From positions 239,664 through 303,663 of the forward strand of contig NZ_JBBYXL010000009.1 of assembly GCF_039655865.1 (NCBI RefSeq): DNA of 64,000 nt, written 5' to 3'. Positions 1 to 8,994 of this stretch are shown here, piece after piece. The DNA is from Prosthecobacter sp. SYSU 5D2. Its GTDB lineage: Bacteria; Verrucomicrobiota; Verrucomicrobiia; Verrucomicrobiales; Verrucomicrobiaceae. Position 1 is the first letter of the stretch, and each line of letters starts with the position of its first letter. The position numbers and the translations under genes are program-made. Under the pieces are notes generated by a model. The model was not told the DNA's origin, did no database searches, and worked only from the letters and a program-made list of their open reading frames with translations.

Positions 1-893
1 ATATTCACCGTTCCCGTGCCATAGATGGGCGGTGTGGGAACAGTGCCCACTGGAGCGGAAGAGGAGACTCCGCCATTAAAATGGCCGATGGCTGCCGTGC
101 TGGTGCTGGCCACAACGCCAGAGTTCTCAATGTTCATGGTGCCGGTGCCGGAATGGCCCACATAGAGAACGGTCGCCTCCCACCGGCTGCCCTCTCCCGT
201 CACATTCACTGTTCCCGTCCCGCCACGCCGGTTGGCATCCTGGCCGAAGCCACCAATGTAGCTGCTCCCGGTCTTGACATACCCTGCGGATTCCACATTC
301 AGCGTGCCATTGCCGCGATAACCCAAGATGAAAGTGCTGGAGGAGACGTAGCGACCGGCCGTATTGACGGTCAGGGTGCCCACGCCTGTGGCACCGCTGC
401 TGGAGCCCAGCCCCACATGCGTGGTGCCGACGACATTGACCCGGCCCTCATTGCTGACGACCATGCTGCCCGTGCCTGCGCTGCCAATGTGCATCTGGGC
501 ATTGCCTGTCTTGTTGAGGATGCTGCCCAGGCCATCCACCAGGACGGACCCGGTGCGCGCTGCCAGGCTGCCAATGTGAAACGTGCCCGATACTCCAAGC
601 ACACCGCCCGTGCTGCCTTTGGTGATTTCTATCCGGGCGGTGTTCATGGTCAGAACGCCTGCCGACTGGGTAGTGTCCTGCACCACCGCCGTGCCAGCGT
701 TGATGAGCACCGTCGTTGCCGTATCCGGCAGGGAGGTCGGCGGAATGGTGCCCGTCCAGCTCCAGTTAGCCGGTTCCTCCCAGTTTCCAGGAGCCGCGTC
801 CTGCCAGGTGGCCGTCTGGGCTGTCAACAAAGTGCTGCTGGCCAGGATCAGGCAACTGGCGGAATAAAACTGGCGGAGGAAGGGACTTTTCAT
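1..893 (-). CDS. Autotransporter-type repeat surface protein, partial (N-terminal part)
   Basis: An open frame of 297 codons runs from an ATG at 893 off the left edge of the window, so the C-terminus is not seen. A strong ribosome binding site (GGGGGGAG) ends 8 bases before the ATG. The first ~26 residues are a signal peptide (MKSPFLRQFYSASCLILASS, then cleavage near LTAQ). The rest is rich in Gly, Ser, Thr, Asn and Val, with recurring beta-strand repeats such as GTGTMNIENSG, GNGTLNVESAG and GTGTVNVTGEG, as in autotransporter-associated beta-repeat proteins of Verrucomicrobiota. Inferred role: exported surface or adhesin-like passenger. The long open frame on the opposite strand (81-983) is a shadow of the repeats. 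Confidence 0.8.
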   Translation of the reverse strand, partial: MKSPFLRQFYSASCLILASSTLLTAQTATWQDAAPGNWEEPANWSWTGTIPPTSLPDTATTVLINAGTAVVQDTTQSAGVLTMNTARIEITKGSTGGVLGVSGTFHIGSLAARTGSVLVDGLGSILNKTGNAQMHIGSAGTGSMVVSNEGRVNVVGTTHVGLGSSSGATGVGTLTVNTAGRYVSSSTFILGYRGNGTLNVESAGYVKTGSSYIGGFGQDANRRGGTGTVNVTGEGSRWEATVLYVGHSGTGTMNIENSGVVASTSTAAIGHFNGGVSSSAPVGTVPTPPIYGTGTVN

Positions 894-1253
894 GCACAAG
901 ACTCCCCCCAAGGATTTGGGCGTGGACTCTCAGCGACGGCGCAAGGCTATCCTGATGAAAGGCTTCGGGGGGATGTTTCTTGATCAAGCATCCGACATGC
1001 CATCACGCCCGCCTTCAGCGACACTCAGCACAGAAGTATCGGGAAGAAGCCGTTCAGCACGCAGCCGCGCAATCAGGGCCAGACGTGGCAGCGCCGAGTG
1101 AAGCGGTCGCAAGGGCTGCTGATCAAAATTTGTCCTGCCGAGACAAAATCTCAAAATCCCATTTGACGATGATGCTCATGAGACTTAATCGCAGACCGCT
1201 CTATTGCGACTGATACTCACTTCCGTTTCCACCCGAGAGACGACTCTGACTCC
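894..1253. other. Intergenic region between divergent surface-protein and siderophore-receptor genes
   Basis: This 360-base gap separates two divergent genes and must hold both promoters. The half nearest the receptor holds the paired inverted boxes described separately. No convincing ORF or RNA was seen; short open frames here lack ribosome binding sites and family resemblance. Confidence 0.5.
1179..1219. promoter_or_regulatory. Pair of inverted operator-like boxes upstream of the siderophore receptor
   Basis: TGAGACTTAATCGCA at 1179-1193 and TGCGACTGATACTCA at 1205-1219 are reverse complements of each other at 11 of 15 positions. The first is itself partly palindromic in a 7-1-7 arrangement. 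They end 34 bases before the receptor ATG. Fur-family boxes have this 7-1-7 form and siderophore receptors are classic Fur targets, so an iron-responsive repressor site is the natural inference, but the match to the enteric Fur consensus is weak. Confidence 0.4.
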
Positions 1254-3482
1254 ATGAAATTCAACACCTCATCAATCCGATCCCTCCCCAAAGGATTTGC
1301 CTGGACATCCACCCTCGGCTTCGTGGGCACCCTGGCTGCCCAGACCGCCGCCCCTGCTCCTGGACCCGCAACACCCGCAGCGAATGCCTCCACAGACGAA
1401 GCCACCGAACTGCCTGAAGTGGTCGTCTCCGCCGAAACAGAAAAGGTTTACAAGCCCGAGCGCCTGCAGTCTCCGAAAATCACCGAGCCTCTGCGTGATG
1501 TGCCCCAGACCATCACGGTGATCCCGAAAGCGGTGATCGAAGACCGCGGAGCTTTCAGCCTGCGTGATGTGCTGCGCAACACGCCTGGCATCTCCATGCA
1601 GGCGGGTGAAGGCGGCGGCGGCCTGCCGGGTGATAACCTGACCATCCGCGGCTTTGGTTCCCGCAATGACATTTATCAGGATGGCGTCCGCGATCTCGGC
1701 TCCTACAACCGCGATCCCTTCAACACGGAACAGGTGGAAGTGACCAAAGGCCCGGCCTCCGCCAACAACGGACGCGGCTCCACCGGCGGCTCCATCAACA
1801 TTGCCACCAAGATGGCCAACCTGGAGCAGGGCGGTGTGGTCTCGCAGTCCTTTGGCTCTGACAATCTCTACCGCAGCACGGCGGACTATAACATGCCCCT
1901 GTCTGAGCATTCCGCCCTGCGTGTGAATGCCCTTTACCACTCCGCCGATACTCCCGGCCGTGACATCGCCAACCAGGAGCGCTACGGCATCGCCGCCTCC
2001 CTGGCCTTTGGTCTGGGCACCGACACGCGCGTGTTCCTGAACTATCAGCACCTGACGGAAAACAACATCCCGGACTATGGCATTCCCTGGGTGCCTAACA
2101 ATGGCACTTTTGTCGGCAGCGGAGCCGGTCTCGGCAGGTATGCTGACGGACCGCCACCCGTCAGCTTTGACAGCTTTTACGGCCGCGAGAACACCGACTT
2201 CGAAGATGTGCAGAGCGATATCATCACGGGCATCATTGAGCACGACTTTTCAGACAATCTGAAACTGCGCAATGTGCTGCGCTACGGCCGCACCCACCGC
2301 GAATCCGTCATCACAGCTCCGCGTTTCTTTGATACGGATGGCGGCACTCCGGGCAACCAGTACACGAGCCGCATCAACCGCCAGATGCAGGCCCGCGAGC
2401 AGACCCAGGAGATCTTCTCCAACCAGACCAACCTGAATGCCAACTTCGAAACTGGCATCCTGAAGCACGCCCTGGTGGCCGGGATGGAGATCTCCATGGA
2501 ACGGCAGGTCAATGCCAATGCTGCCCGTGGCGACGCCGGATCCCGTGGCGACGTGCTGGACCCGAACTTCAATGATGACGCCTACACTGGCCGCCCCACC
2601 TTGCCGACGCCTGCGGAATCCCACCTGGACACCATTGCGTTCTATCTCTTCGATACGATCAACATCACCCGTTTTGTGGAATTGAACGGCGGTCTGCGCT
2701 TTGATCACATTGAGGCGGATGTGCGGGGCGTGGGTGCAAACCGCGACCAGTCCCGCCGGGATGACATGCTGAGCTGGAAGGCTGGCATCGTGGTGAAGCC
2801 CGTGGAATACGGCAGCATCTACTTCGGCTATGGAACATCCTTCAACCCGTCCATTGACACCAACACCGGTCTTGGCCTGAACGCCGCCCAGGTAAGCCTG
2901 GAGCCTGAGGAAAACCGCAACATGGAGCTCGGCACCAAGTGGGACTTCCTGGACGAGCGACTGTCCTTCAATGCCGCCATCTTCCGCTCTGAGAAGACCA
3001 ATGCCCGCACCACGGATGTGGCAGGCAATACCGTCCTGGCAGGCAACCAGGTGGTGGAAGGTGTGGAATTCGGCCTGGCCGGGAACATCACCAAAAACTG
3101 GAGCGTCTTCGGCGGCTATGCCTACATGCGCAGCGAGGTGGAAGAGTCCGGCAACGCGGCTGAAATCGGTCAGTCCCTGGGGAACACCCCGGATCATTCC
3201 TTTAATATCTGGACCACCTACAACCTGCCTTACAATGTGCAGGTGGGCTTTGGTGCCCAGTATGTGGGTGACCGCCAGAATGGCAATTCCGCCACCTCCC
3301 GCACCGCCCCCGGCTACTGGACTTGCGACGCCATGCTCAACTACCAGGTCAATGACAAGTTCAACATCCGGCTGAATGTCTATAACATCGCGGACGAGCG
3401 CTACATTGACCGGGTCGGCGGCGGCCACTTTGTCCCCGGTCCGGGCCGCTCGGCCGCGATCACGGCCAGCTATAAGTTCTAA
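1254..3482 (+). CDS. TonB-dependent siderophore receptor
   Basis: 742-residue outer-membrane receptor for ferric siderophores. An N-terminal signal sequence is followed by a TonB-box-like stretch (LPEVVVSAE, about residues 52-60) and a plug domain with [39 protein letters not shown] and [16 protein letters not shown] long beta-barrel follows and ends [16 protein letters not shown]...ITASYKF with the terminal Phe typical of outer-membrane barrels. The plug wording and length fit the Fiu/FhuA-type (catecholate or hydroxamate) group; the ligand cannot be told. The next two genes, a PKHD hydroxylase and a PepSY protein, are common partners of such receptors. Confidence 0.92.
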   Translation: MKFNTSSIRSLPKGFAWTSTLGFVGTLAAQTAAPAPGPATPAANASTDEATELPEVVVSAETEKVYKPERLQSPKITEPLRDVPQTITVIPKAVIEDRGAFSLRDVLRNTPGISMQAGEGGGGLPGDNLTIRGFGSRNDIYQDGVRDLGSYNRDPFNTEQVEVTKGPASANNGRGSTGGSINIATKMANLEQGGVVSQSFGSDNLYRSTADYNMPLSEHSALRVNALYHSADTPGRDIANQERYGIAASLAFGLGTDTRVFLNYQHLTENNIPDYGIPWVPNNGTFVGSGAGLGRYADGPPPVSFDSFYGRENTDFEDVQSDIITGIIEHDFSDNLKLRNVLRYGRTHRESVITAPRFFDTDGGTPGNQYTSRINRQMQAREQTQEIFSNQTNLNANFETGILKHALVAGMEISMERQVNANAARGDAGSRGDVLDPNFNDDAYTGRPTLPTPAESHLDTIAFYLFDTINITRFVELNGGLRFDHIEADVRGVGANRDQSRRDDMLSWKAGIVVKPVEYGSIYFGYGTSFNPSIDTNTGLGLNAAQVSLEPEENRNMELGTKWDFLDERLSFNAAIFRSEKTNARTTDVAGNTVLAGNQVVEGVEFGLAGNITKNWSVFGGYAYMRSEVEESGNAAEIGQSLGNTPDHSFNIWTTYNLPYNVQVGFGAQYVGDRQNGNSATSRTAPGYWTCDAMLNYQVNDKFNIRLNVYNIADERYIDRVGGGHFVPGPGRSAAITASYKF

Positions 3483-3565
3483 GCCCTTTCTGCCGTGCAA
3501 ACCTGCCGGGGGCGATGATGTGCCAGTGCGCGCATCGCCTCCGGCGTTTTCCCTTTTTAAATTTC

Positions 3566-4258
3566 ATGCTCATCACCATTCCAAACGTCCTCACCCCTGA
3601 ACAAGTCGCCCATGGCCGCCGGCTGCTGGATGCGGCCGACTGGGTGGATGGCAAAGTCACCGCCGGCTACCAGTCCGCCAAGGCCAAGGACAACATGCAG
3701 CTCCCGGAAAACAGCCCTGCGGCCAGGGAACTGGGGGAAATGATCCTGGGGGCCCTTTCGCAAAACCCCCTCTTCATGGCAGCGGCGCTGCCCCTGCGCA
3801 TCTTTCCCCCGCTCTTCAATCGCTACGCCGGCGGGCAGTCCTTTGGCACCCATGTGGACAATGCCATCCGCCAGTTTCCCAATGCCCCCGTGCGCATCCG
3901 CACCGACCTCAGCGCCACCCTTTTCTTTGCCGCGCCGGAGGAATACGACGGCGGCGAGCTGTGCATCGAGGACACCTATGGTGTGAAAAGCGTGAAGCTG
4001 CCGCCCGGCCACATGGTCCTGTATCCGGCCACCAGCCTGCACCACGTCACCCCCGTCACGCGCGGAGCACGCATCTGCTCCTTCTTCTGGCTGCAAAGCA
4101 TGATCCGCGATGACGGCCAGCGCTCCCTGCTCTTTGACCTGGACCTGGCCATCCAGCGCCTGGGCCATGAACTGGCCGGCAATGAAACGGCAGACAAAAC
4201 CACCGTCCAGCTCACCGGCGTGTATCACAATCTGCTGCGCCAGTGGGCCGAGATGTGA
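3566..4258 (+). CDS. PKHD-type Fe(II)/2-oxoglutarate hydroxylase (YbiX/PiuC family)
   Basis: 230 residues from [13 protein letters not shown], the usual length and start of the YbiX/PiuC family; an upstream in-frame start at 3515 would add 17 residues the family lacks. The iron ligands are visible as HVD (H96, D98) and a distal His in [12 protein letters not shown] (about 159-160), with R169 placed to bind 2-oxoglutarate. [10 protein letters not shown] and [11 protein letters not shown] are family signatures. In Escherichia coli the homologue lies beside the catecholate receptor gene fiu, matching this position 83 bases after a siderophore receptor. The substrate is unknown. Confidence 0.9.
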   Translation: MLITIPNVLTPEQVAHGRRLLDAADWVDGKVTAGYQSAKAKDNMQLPENSPAARELGEMILGALSQNPLFMAAALPLRIFPPLFNRYAGGQSFGTHVDNAIRQFPNAPVRIRTDLSATLFFAAPEEYDGGELCIEDTYGVKSVKLPPGHMVLYPATSLHHVTPVTRGARICSFFWLQSMIRDDGQRSLLFDLDLAIQRLGHELAGNETADKTTVQLTGVYHNLLRQWAEM

Positions 4259-4268
4259 AACCCGCTTG

Positions 4269-4426
4269 AATGACGAATGACGAATGACGAATGACGAATG
4301 CAGGATGACGAAAATGCCGCCATTGGCCAGACTGTCACCGAGTCTCCTCATCTACGCTCTTATTCATTAGCCCGCGACTCCCCATCCTTCGTTTACCCCG
4401 CGCGAAATCATTCGTCATTCGTCATT
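4269..4426. repeat. Heptamer AATGACG tandem array with an inverted partner
   Basis: Four tandem copies of AATGACG plus AATG fill 4269-4300. The reverse complement, CATTCGTCATTCGTCATT, lies at 4409-4426, just before the PepSY start codon. The two arms could pair over 18 bases and loop out the ~108 bases between them. Confidence 0.7.
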
Positions 4427-4435
4427 TTCCTCCCC

Positions 4436-5635
4436 ATGCATCTCACTTTTCACCGCAGCATCTTCTGGGCTCACCTGATAAGCGGCCTCCTCGCGGGTCT
4501 CGTCATCCTTTCCATGTCCGTCAGCGGGCTGATGATCGCTTATGAGGTCCAGTTGATGGACTGGATCAACCGCGACCTGCGCGTCACCCCGCCATCCGCG
4601 GAGGCAGTGCATCTGGACGTCGAAACCCTGGTGGCCAGGGTGCAGGAAGGCAAGCCCGGGCTGAGCCCGACCGGCTTCACCTGGAAGGCGGATCCCGGAG
4701 CACCGGTCACACTTTCGGTTGGGCGTGAAGGGCATTTTTATGCCAACCCCTATACCGGCGAGTTTCTGGGAGAGGGCAACCACACCTGGCACGATTTTTT
4801 TCACGATGTCACCTCCTGGCACCGGTTTCTCACCGGCACCGGCCTGTCCAAGGAAGCGGGCAAGCTCATCACCGGCAGCGGCACGCTCATCTTTGGCATC
4901 CTTTTGGTTAGCGGAATCTACCTCTGGTGGCCCCGGCACTGGCGCTGGGTGAATGTGCGGGCCGTGCTCCTCTTCAACCGCAAGCTCAAAGGCCGCGCCC
5001 GCGACTGGAACTGGCACAACGTCTTCGGGTTCTGGAGCGCCTTCCCCATGCTGTTCATCATCCTGACCGGGCTGATCATGTCTTTCTCCTGGGCCAATAC
5101 CCTGCTCTTCCGCGCCACAGGCAACGAACCGCCGCCGCCCCGCACCCGTGGTCCTGGAGGGCCGGGCGGACCGCCCCCAGGAGGAAGCATGGCCCAAGCG
5201 GGACCTCGCAATGAAAGCGGAGCGCGGACGCCTCCGTCCGCCTCCCTGGCCGGCCTCTCCCCCCTGCTCACCGAAGCCCGTGCCCAAGTCCCCGGCTGGG
5301 CCAGCCTGAGCCTGCGCCTGCCCCCAAAACCTGGTGACCCCTTCCCCGTCATGGTGGACCGGGGCGGTCGCGGCCAGGTGCACCTGCGCACCATGCTGCT
5401 GCTGGACACGGCCCAACAAAAAGTGCTGCCAAACCCCGACGACCTTAGCCAGCAAAACCTGGGCCGCCGCCTGCGCATGTACTCCCGCTACCTGCATACC
5501 GGAGAGCTCTTCGGTTTCCTGGGCCAGACCGTCGCCGCCCTCTGTACCTTCGCCGCCGCCCTCCTCACCTGGACCGGCTTCGCCCTGGCCTGGCGCAGGT
5601 TCTTTGGGAAAAAAGGAAAGGTTTCCGCCACCTAA
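4436..5635 (+). CDS. PepSY-associated transmembrane protein (putative siderophore/iron reductase type)
   Basis: 399 residues from the ATG at 4436 (MHLTFHRSIFWAHLISGLLA); an upstream in-frame ATG at 4298 would read through the AATGACG repeat and is unlikely. Four membrane segments are visible: near the N-terminus (ISGLLAGLVILSMSVSGLMI), at about 150-170 (GTLIFGILLVSGIYLWW), then FWSAFPMLFIILTGLIMSF and LGQTVAALCTFAAALLTWTG. A Pro/Gly-rich loop sits between the last two. Conserved His residues (HRSIFWAH, WHRF, WHNVFGFW) fit heme or metal binding. PepSY_TM proteins beside TonB-dependent siderophore receptors are thought to help release iron by reduction; that role is inferred from context. Confidence 0.85.
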   Translation: MHLTFHRSIFWAHLISGLLAGLVILSMSVSGLMIAYEVQLMDWINRDLRVTPPSAEAVHLDVETLVARVQEGKPGLSPTGFTWKADPGAPVTLSVGREGHFYANPYTGEFLGEGNHTWHDFFHDVTSWHRFLTGTGLSKEAGKLITGSGTLIFGILLVSGIYLWWPRHWRWVNVRAVLLFNRKLKGRARDWNWHNVFGFWSAFPMLFIILTGLIMSFSWANTLLFRATGNEPPPPRTRGPGGPGGPPPGGSMAQAGPRNESGARTPPSASLAGLSPLLTEARAQVPGWASLSLRLPPKPGDPFPVMVDRGGRGQVHLRTMLLLDTAQQKVLPNPDDLSQQNLGRRLRMYSRYLHTGELFGFLGQTVAALCTFAAALLTWTGFALAWRRFFGKKGKVSAT

Positions 5636-5768
5636 AGTGAGGCGGGCACTCCTGCCAGCCCCTCAATATTTGAGGTGGACACCCTCCTTCGGCCAGGTTG
5701 GATGGCAGTATATCCATGATGATCCAAGTCCGTTTCAAACCGCTTCTCTTCGGTTTGCACCGTCACAC

Positions 5769-7235
5769 TTACCCCGCAGCACTTCCTGCGACCAGTTTCC
5801 ATGGCGGCGGGGGCGGGTTTGCGGGACTGAACAGCGGACGGGTGAGAGGGCGGGGCATTTTGGGAGCCAGTTCTTCCACCGAGCCCTGCGGCAGGGTGAG
5901 GGTAAAAGTGGTTCCTTTGCCAAGCTGGCTCTGGCATTCCACATTGCCATTCATGGACTGGGCCATGCGGTGGACGATCCATAAACCGAGACCGTTGGAG
6001 CTTTCCCCGCCGGTGGGACGCGGGGTGAGCTTGGAGAATTTTTTGAAGAGGTTGGCCTGATCCGCCTCGCTGAGACCGGGGCCCTGATCGGCGACAGAGA
6101 TGGCGACGGTGCCGCCATCCAGCGCGAGGCCGCAGTCCACCGTGGTCCCAGGGGGGGAGTATTTGATGGCGTTGGAGATGAGGTTGTCCAGGATCTGCTC
6201 CACGGCGTGCTCATCCGCCAGGGCGACGACGCGGGCCGCCCTGACAAGGAGGTTCAGGCGGATGTTTTTGGCCTCGGCACGCAACTGGTAGCTGGAGGTC
6301 ATTTTGACCATCAGCGGCTCCACCGGGCAGTTGATGATCTTCATCTGGATGGAGCCTTCCTCGATGCGCTGCACGTCCAGGAGGTTGGCGATGATGTCGA
6401 GCATCCGTTTGCACTGTTTCTGGATGACGGTGGAGGTCTCGCTGATCTGGGCCGGGGTGGGGCTGGCGTAGAAGCCGAGAAGCTCGGCATAACCGCTGAT
6501 GCCGCAAAGGGGGTTTTTCAGGTCGTGCGCGGCGATGTTGAGAAACTCATCCTTCTCCTGATGCAGCCGTACCAGGCGCTCATTGGCGCTGGAGAGCTGG
6601 GCCAGGGCAGCCTCCATCTGCTGAAAAGCGCGGCGGCGGGTGCGCTCGAAGATGCAGCCCAGGAGGGTCATGAAGCAGATGAGCCCGCAATACCCGGCGA
6701 AGCTGATGGTGGCCTCCCACTCGGGACTGTAGGTATGCGGCACATGGACGCCCGCGACTTCCAGCAGGCCAAACACGGTGGCAGAGACAAAACAGAGGGC
6801 GGACCAGATGAGGGCGTCCTTGATCTCAAGCAAAAGCAGCACGCACAGCGGGATGGAGGCCAGCCAGGCGATGGCATGGCCGTAAAGGCCGCCTTCAATG
6901 GCACACAGGCCGGTGAAACCGCAGAACAGGACCAGCGCGAAGAGATGCCCGGCCAGCCGGAGGTCACGGGTGCGGCGCAGGATGGACGGGATGAGGGCGA
7001 AGGCGAGGCTGCAAACCAGAATGATGGCCACTCCCCACCAATGGCTGGCAAAGGCGTAAAACAGGGAATAAGCCAGGCCAAACAGGCCGCCCATCCAGCC
7101 GAAGCGGATCTGCAGCCGGCTGCGACGGAGCAACTCCGGCGTCTCGCTCAGCTCCTTCGGTATATAGGAATCCCAACGCCCAAACAGCCTTTCCAAAAGA
7201 CTGGCAAAGCTGGATGGAGGCGCGGCCGGTGTCAT
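5769..7235 (-). CDS. Membrane sensor histidine kinase
   Basis: 488 residues from the ATG at 7235; a TTG two codons upstream overlaps the preceding stop. The N-terminal half has about six hydrophobic segments (residues ~45-200) with no obvious extracytoplasmic domain. A coiled coil follows, then the HisKA box AAHDLKNPLCGISGYAELL with phospho-acceptor His at about 237. The HATPase domain shows DNLISNAIKYSPPG, VADQGPGLS and the GLGLWIVHRMAQSMNG G2 box. The ATG lies 2 bases after the stop of the FadL-like gene, so the two are probably co-transcribed and coupled. No partner response regulator is adjacent. Confidence 0.88.
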   Translation of the reverse strand: MTPAAPPSSFASLLERLFGRWDSYIPKELSETPELLRRSRLQIRFGWMGGLFGLAYSLFYAFASHWWGVAIILVCSLAFALIPSILRRTRDLRLAGHLFALVLFCGFTGLCAIEGGLYGHAIAWLASIPLCVLLLLEIKDALIWSALCFVSATVFGLLEVAGVHVPHTYSPEWEATISFAGYCGLICFMTLLGCIFERTRRRAFQQMEAALAQLSSANERLVRLHQEKDEFLNIAAHDLKNPLCGISGYAELLGFYASPTPAQISETSTVIQKQCKRMLDIIANLLDVQRIEEGSIQMKIINCPVEPLMVKMTSSYQLRAEAKNIRLNLLVRAARVVALADEHAVEQILDNLISNAIKYSPPGTTVDCGLALDGGTVAISVADQGPGLSEADQANLFKKFSKLTPRPTGGESSNGLGLWIVHRMAQSMNGNVECQSQLGKGTTFTLTLPQGSVEELAPKMPRPLTRPLFSPANPPPPPWKLVAGSAAG

Positions 7236-7237
7236 GA

Positions 7238-8581
7238 TCAAAAGGCGATCTTGGTGGTCAGGCCGATCCAGTGGGACTGCAGTTTCACACGGCTGCCCTT
7301 ATACTCACCGCCACGGATGGAGGTGGCGCTGGAGCGCTGGAAGGCGGGCAGGTCATACTGATAGGCCAGGTCCACGGCATACCGCCCGCTCTTATACCCC
7401 AGACCCACTCCGAGGGTATGCTCGGAGATGGCTGCGGTCATGGGTAGCAGGGTTTCTGTCGGGATGGGATTGCTGCCGTAGGCATAGCCCATGCGCAGAA
7501 AGAGGGAGTCGGTCAGTTCGTATTCAAAACCCAGCCGGAGGACGATGCTGTCCTTCCATTTGAGCTGGATGTTGTCCTCCAGGGACCTGGAGCCGGTGGT
7601 GGCATTCACCGCCGCATTGGAGCCTTTGTCCAGCCGCACCTCCAGCACATCGTAGGCGCTGCTCCAGTCCACCCACTCGGCCTGGGCGCCGACATTGAGT
7701 TTCTTCATCGCCTGCCAGGAAAATCCGATGGCGGCTTTTTGGGGCAGGCGGGTGGCCACTTTGGCGTCGTATTCAAATCCGCCCGGCACACCAGTCAGTC
7801 CCGCATCCGCCAGCTGGCGGGTCACGTCTCCACGGGCGGTGCCACGGGTGTGGATGTGCGTGGCAGTCCGATAGCTGAAGGCCATGGCAAAAGTCTCCAT
7901 GGGCTTCCATTGCAGAGACAGATCCCCATTGGCCCCAAAGCCTTCCGTCTCCAGATCCAGCAGTGTTTTAAATCCCGCCAGAGCGGGGTTTGACTGGAAG
8001 GTGTATGGGGTGGTCAGCTCATTGCGGTTATAAACCAGGCCCACATTGGCACCCACGGACCAATGATCCGTCAGCCTCCAGCCCAGGCCCAGCGCGGCGC
8101 GCATGTTCAGGATGGAGGAGCGGTGGTGACGCATGCCATAGCTGGTGGCCCCGGTGGCGCCGCCGGGCGGATCACGGAAATACCAGTCCGCCAGGCGGGT
8201 GGAATCCGTCAGCAGGCTGAGGCTCATGCCCAGCCGGTCCGCCAGTGACTGACGCCAGACCAGCTCCGGCAGCAGCCCCCAGGTATCGGTCAGCCTGCCG
8301 TCGTCCCCCCAGGCATTGTCATAACTTCCGTGAGCCCAAGCCCCGGCGATGCCTACCGAAAAATCCGACTCCGTCAAAAACCCAAGCCCGGCCGGATTCA
8401 TGGCCGCCGTCGTGACGGCATCCGTTTCATCCGCCAGCGTGGCCCCGGCCATGCCCATGCTACGGGCACCGAGCCCATTGCGGTCAATACCGCTGGCCAG
8501 AGCAATGGATGGTAAAAGGAAGACAATCCAAGCTCCCAGAAAACAAAAAGGTGAATTGATTCGAAACCACACTCTCAACAT
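7238..8581 (-). CDS. OmpP1/FadL-family outer-membrane transport protein
   Basis: 447 residues from MLRVWFRINSPFCFLG, which gives a normal signal peptide ending at ALASG. A start at 8638 (MMIFGKI), which has a GAGG box about 7 bases upstream, would extend the N-terminus. The mature protein opens GIDRNGLGARSMGMAGATLA and AAMNPAGLGFL, the classic FadL/TodX N-terminal hatch signature, followed by a barrel ending SHWIGLTTKIAF. Family role: uptake of long-chain fatty acids or other hydrophobic compounds across the outer membrane. It is followed 2 bases later by a histidine kinase, suggesting a linked sensing-and-uptake pair. Confidence 0.85.
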   Translation of the reverse strand: MLRVWFRINSPFCFLGAWIVFLLPSIALASGIDRNGLGARSMGMAGATLADETDAVTTAAMNPAGLGFLTESDFSVGIAGAWAHGSYDNAWGDDGRLTDTWGLLPELVWRQSLADRLGMSLSLLTDSTRLADWYFRDPPGGATGATSYGMRHHRSSILNMRAALGLGWRLTDHWSVGANVGLVYNRNELTTPYTFQSNPALAGFKTLLDLETEGFGANGDLSLQWKPMETFAMAFSYRTATHIHTRGTARGDVTRQLADAGLTGVPGGFEYDAKVATRLPQKAAIGFSWQAMKKLNVGAQAEWVDWSSAYDVLEVRLDKGSNAAVNATTGSRSLEDNIQLKWKDSIVLRLGFEYELTDSLFLRMGYAYGSNPIPTETLLPMTAAISEHTLGVGLGYKSGRYAVDLAYQYDLPAFQRSSATSIRGGEYKGSRVKLQSHWIGLTTKIAF

Positions 8582-8994
8582 ATGAAAAATATGGTTTATA
8601 TAAATTTTCAAGCATCTTATTTTACCAAAAATCATCATAAAAGCCTCATTTTGAGGCGTTTTGCATGATTTACAGGTAATCTGGCGGAGGGTGCATTCGT
8701 CGTTTCGCACTGTCTATCCCCGCTGCTTTTTGCAATTCAGTCTGGAAAAAAGATCGGTCATCATCCGAAGAATTGAATGCCCCATGTCAGACATTCGGAA
8801 AATCAGACTGTCTTGGCCAGCCTCCTGCCATCGGCTTCAGCCGTTTGTCTCTTCAGCCTGGAGTCCTGAGCCCATGTGATGGAGCATCCTGCTATGGGGC
8901 GCTGACTACGTCCGGTAGAAACGAAAAATGCTGCAAGGTCGCTCCTGCCCTCATCGTTTCGGCGAACGTAATCTCTAAAAACCCCCTGCCCTCA
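8582..8994. other. Intergenic region upstream of divergent FadL-like and DUF1501 genes
   Basis: About 410 bases between divergent genes, AT-rich next to the FadL start. Short open frames on both strands lack ribosome binding sites and recognisable products. No repeat or RNA was recognised. Confidence 0.4.

Noticed and set aside
81..983. 300-codon plus-strand ORF at the left edge
   Set aside because: Antisense to the autotransporter-type gene, which has a strong ribosome binding site, a signal peptide and typical repeats; this frame is compositional shadow.
2250..3500. 416-codon minus-strand ORF
   Set aside because: Antisense to the siderophore receptor barrel; no recognisable domain.
4259..4435. 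The AATGACG array as a CRISPR-like repeat
   Set aside because: Units are contiguous 7-mers without spacers; no cas genes in the window.
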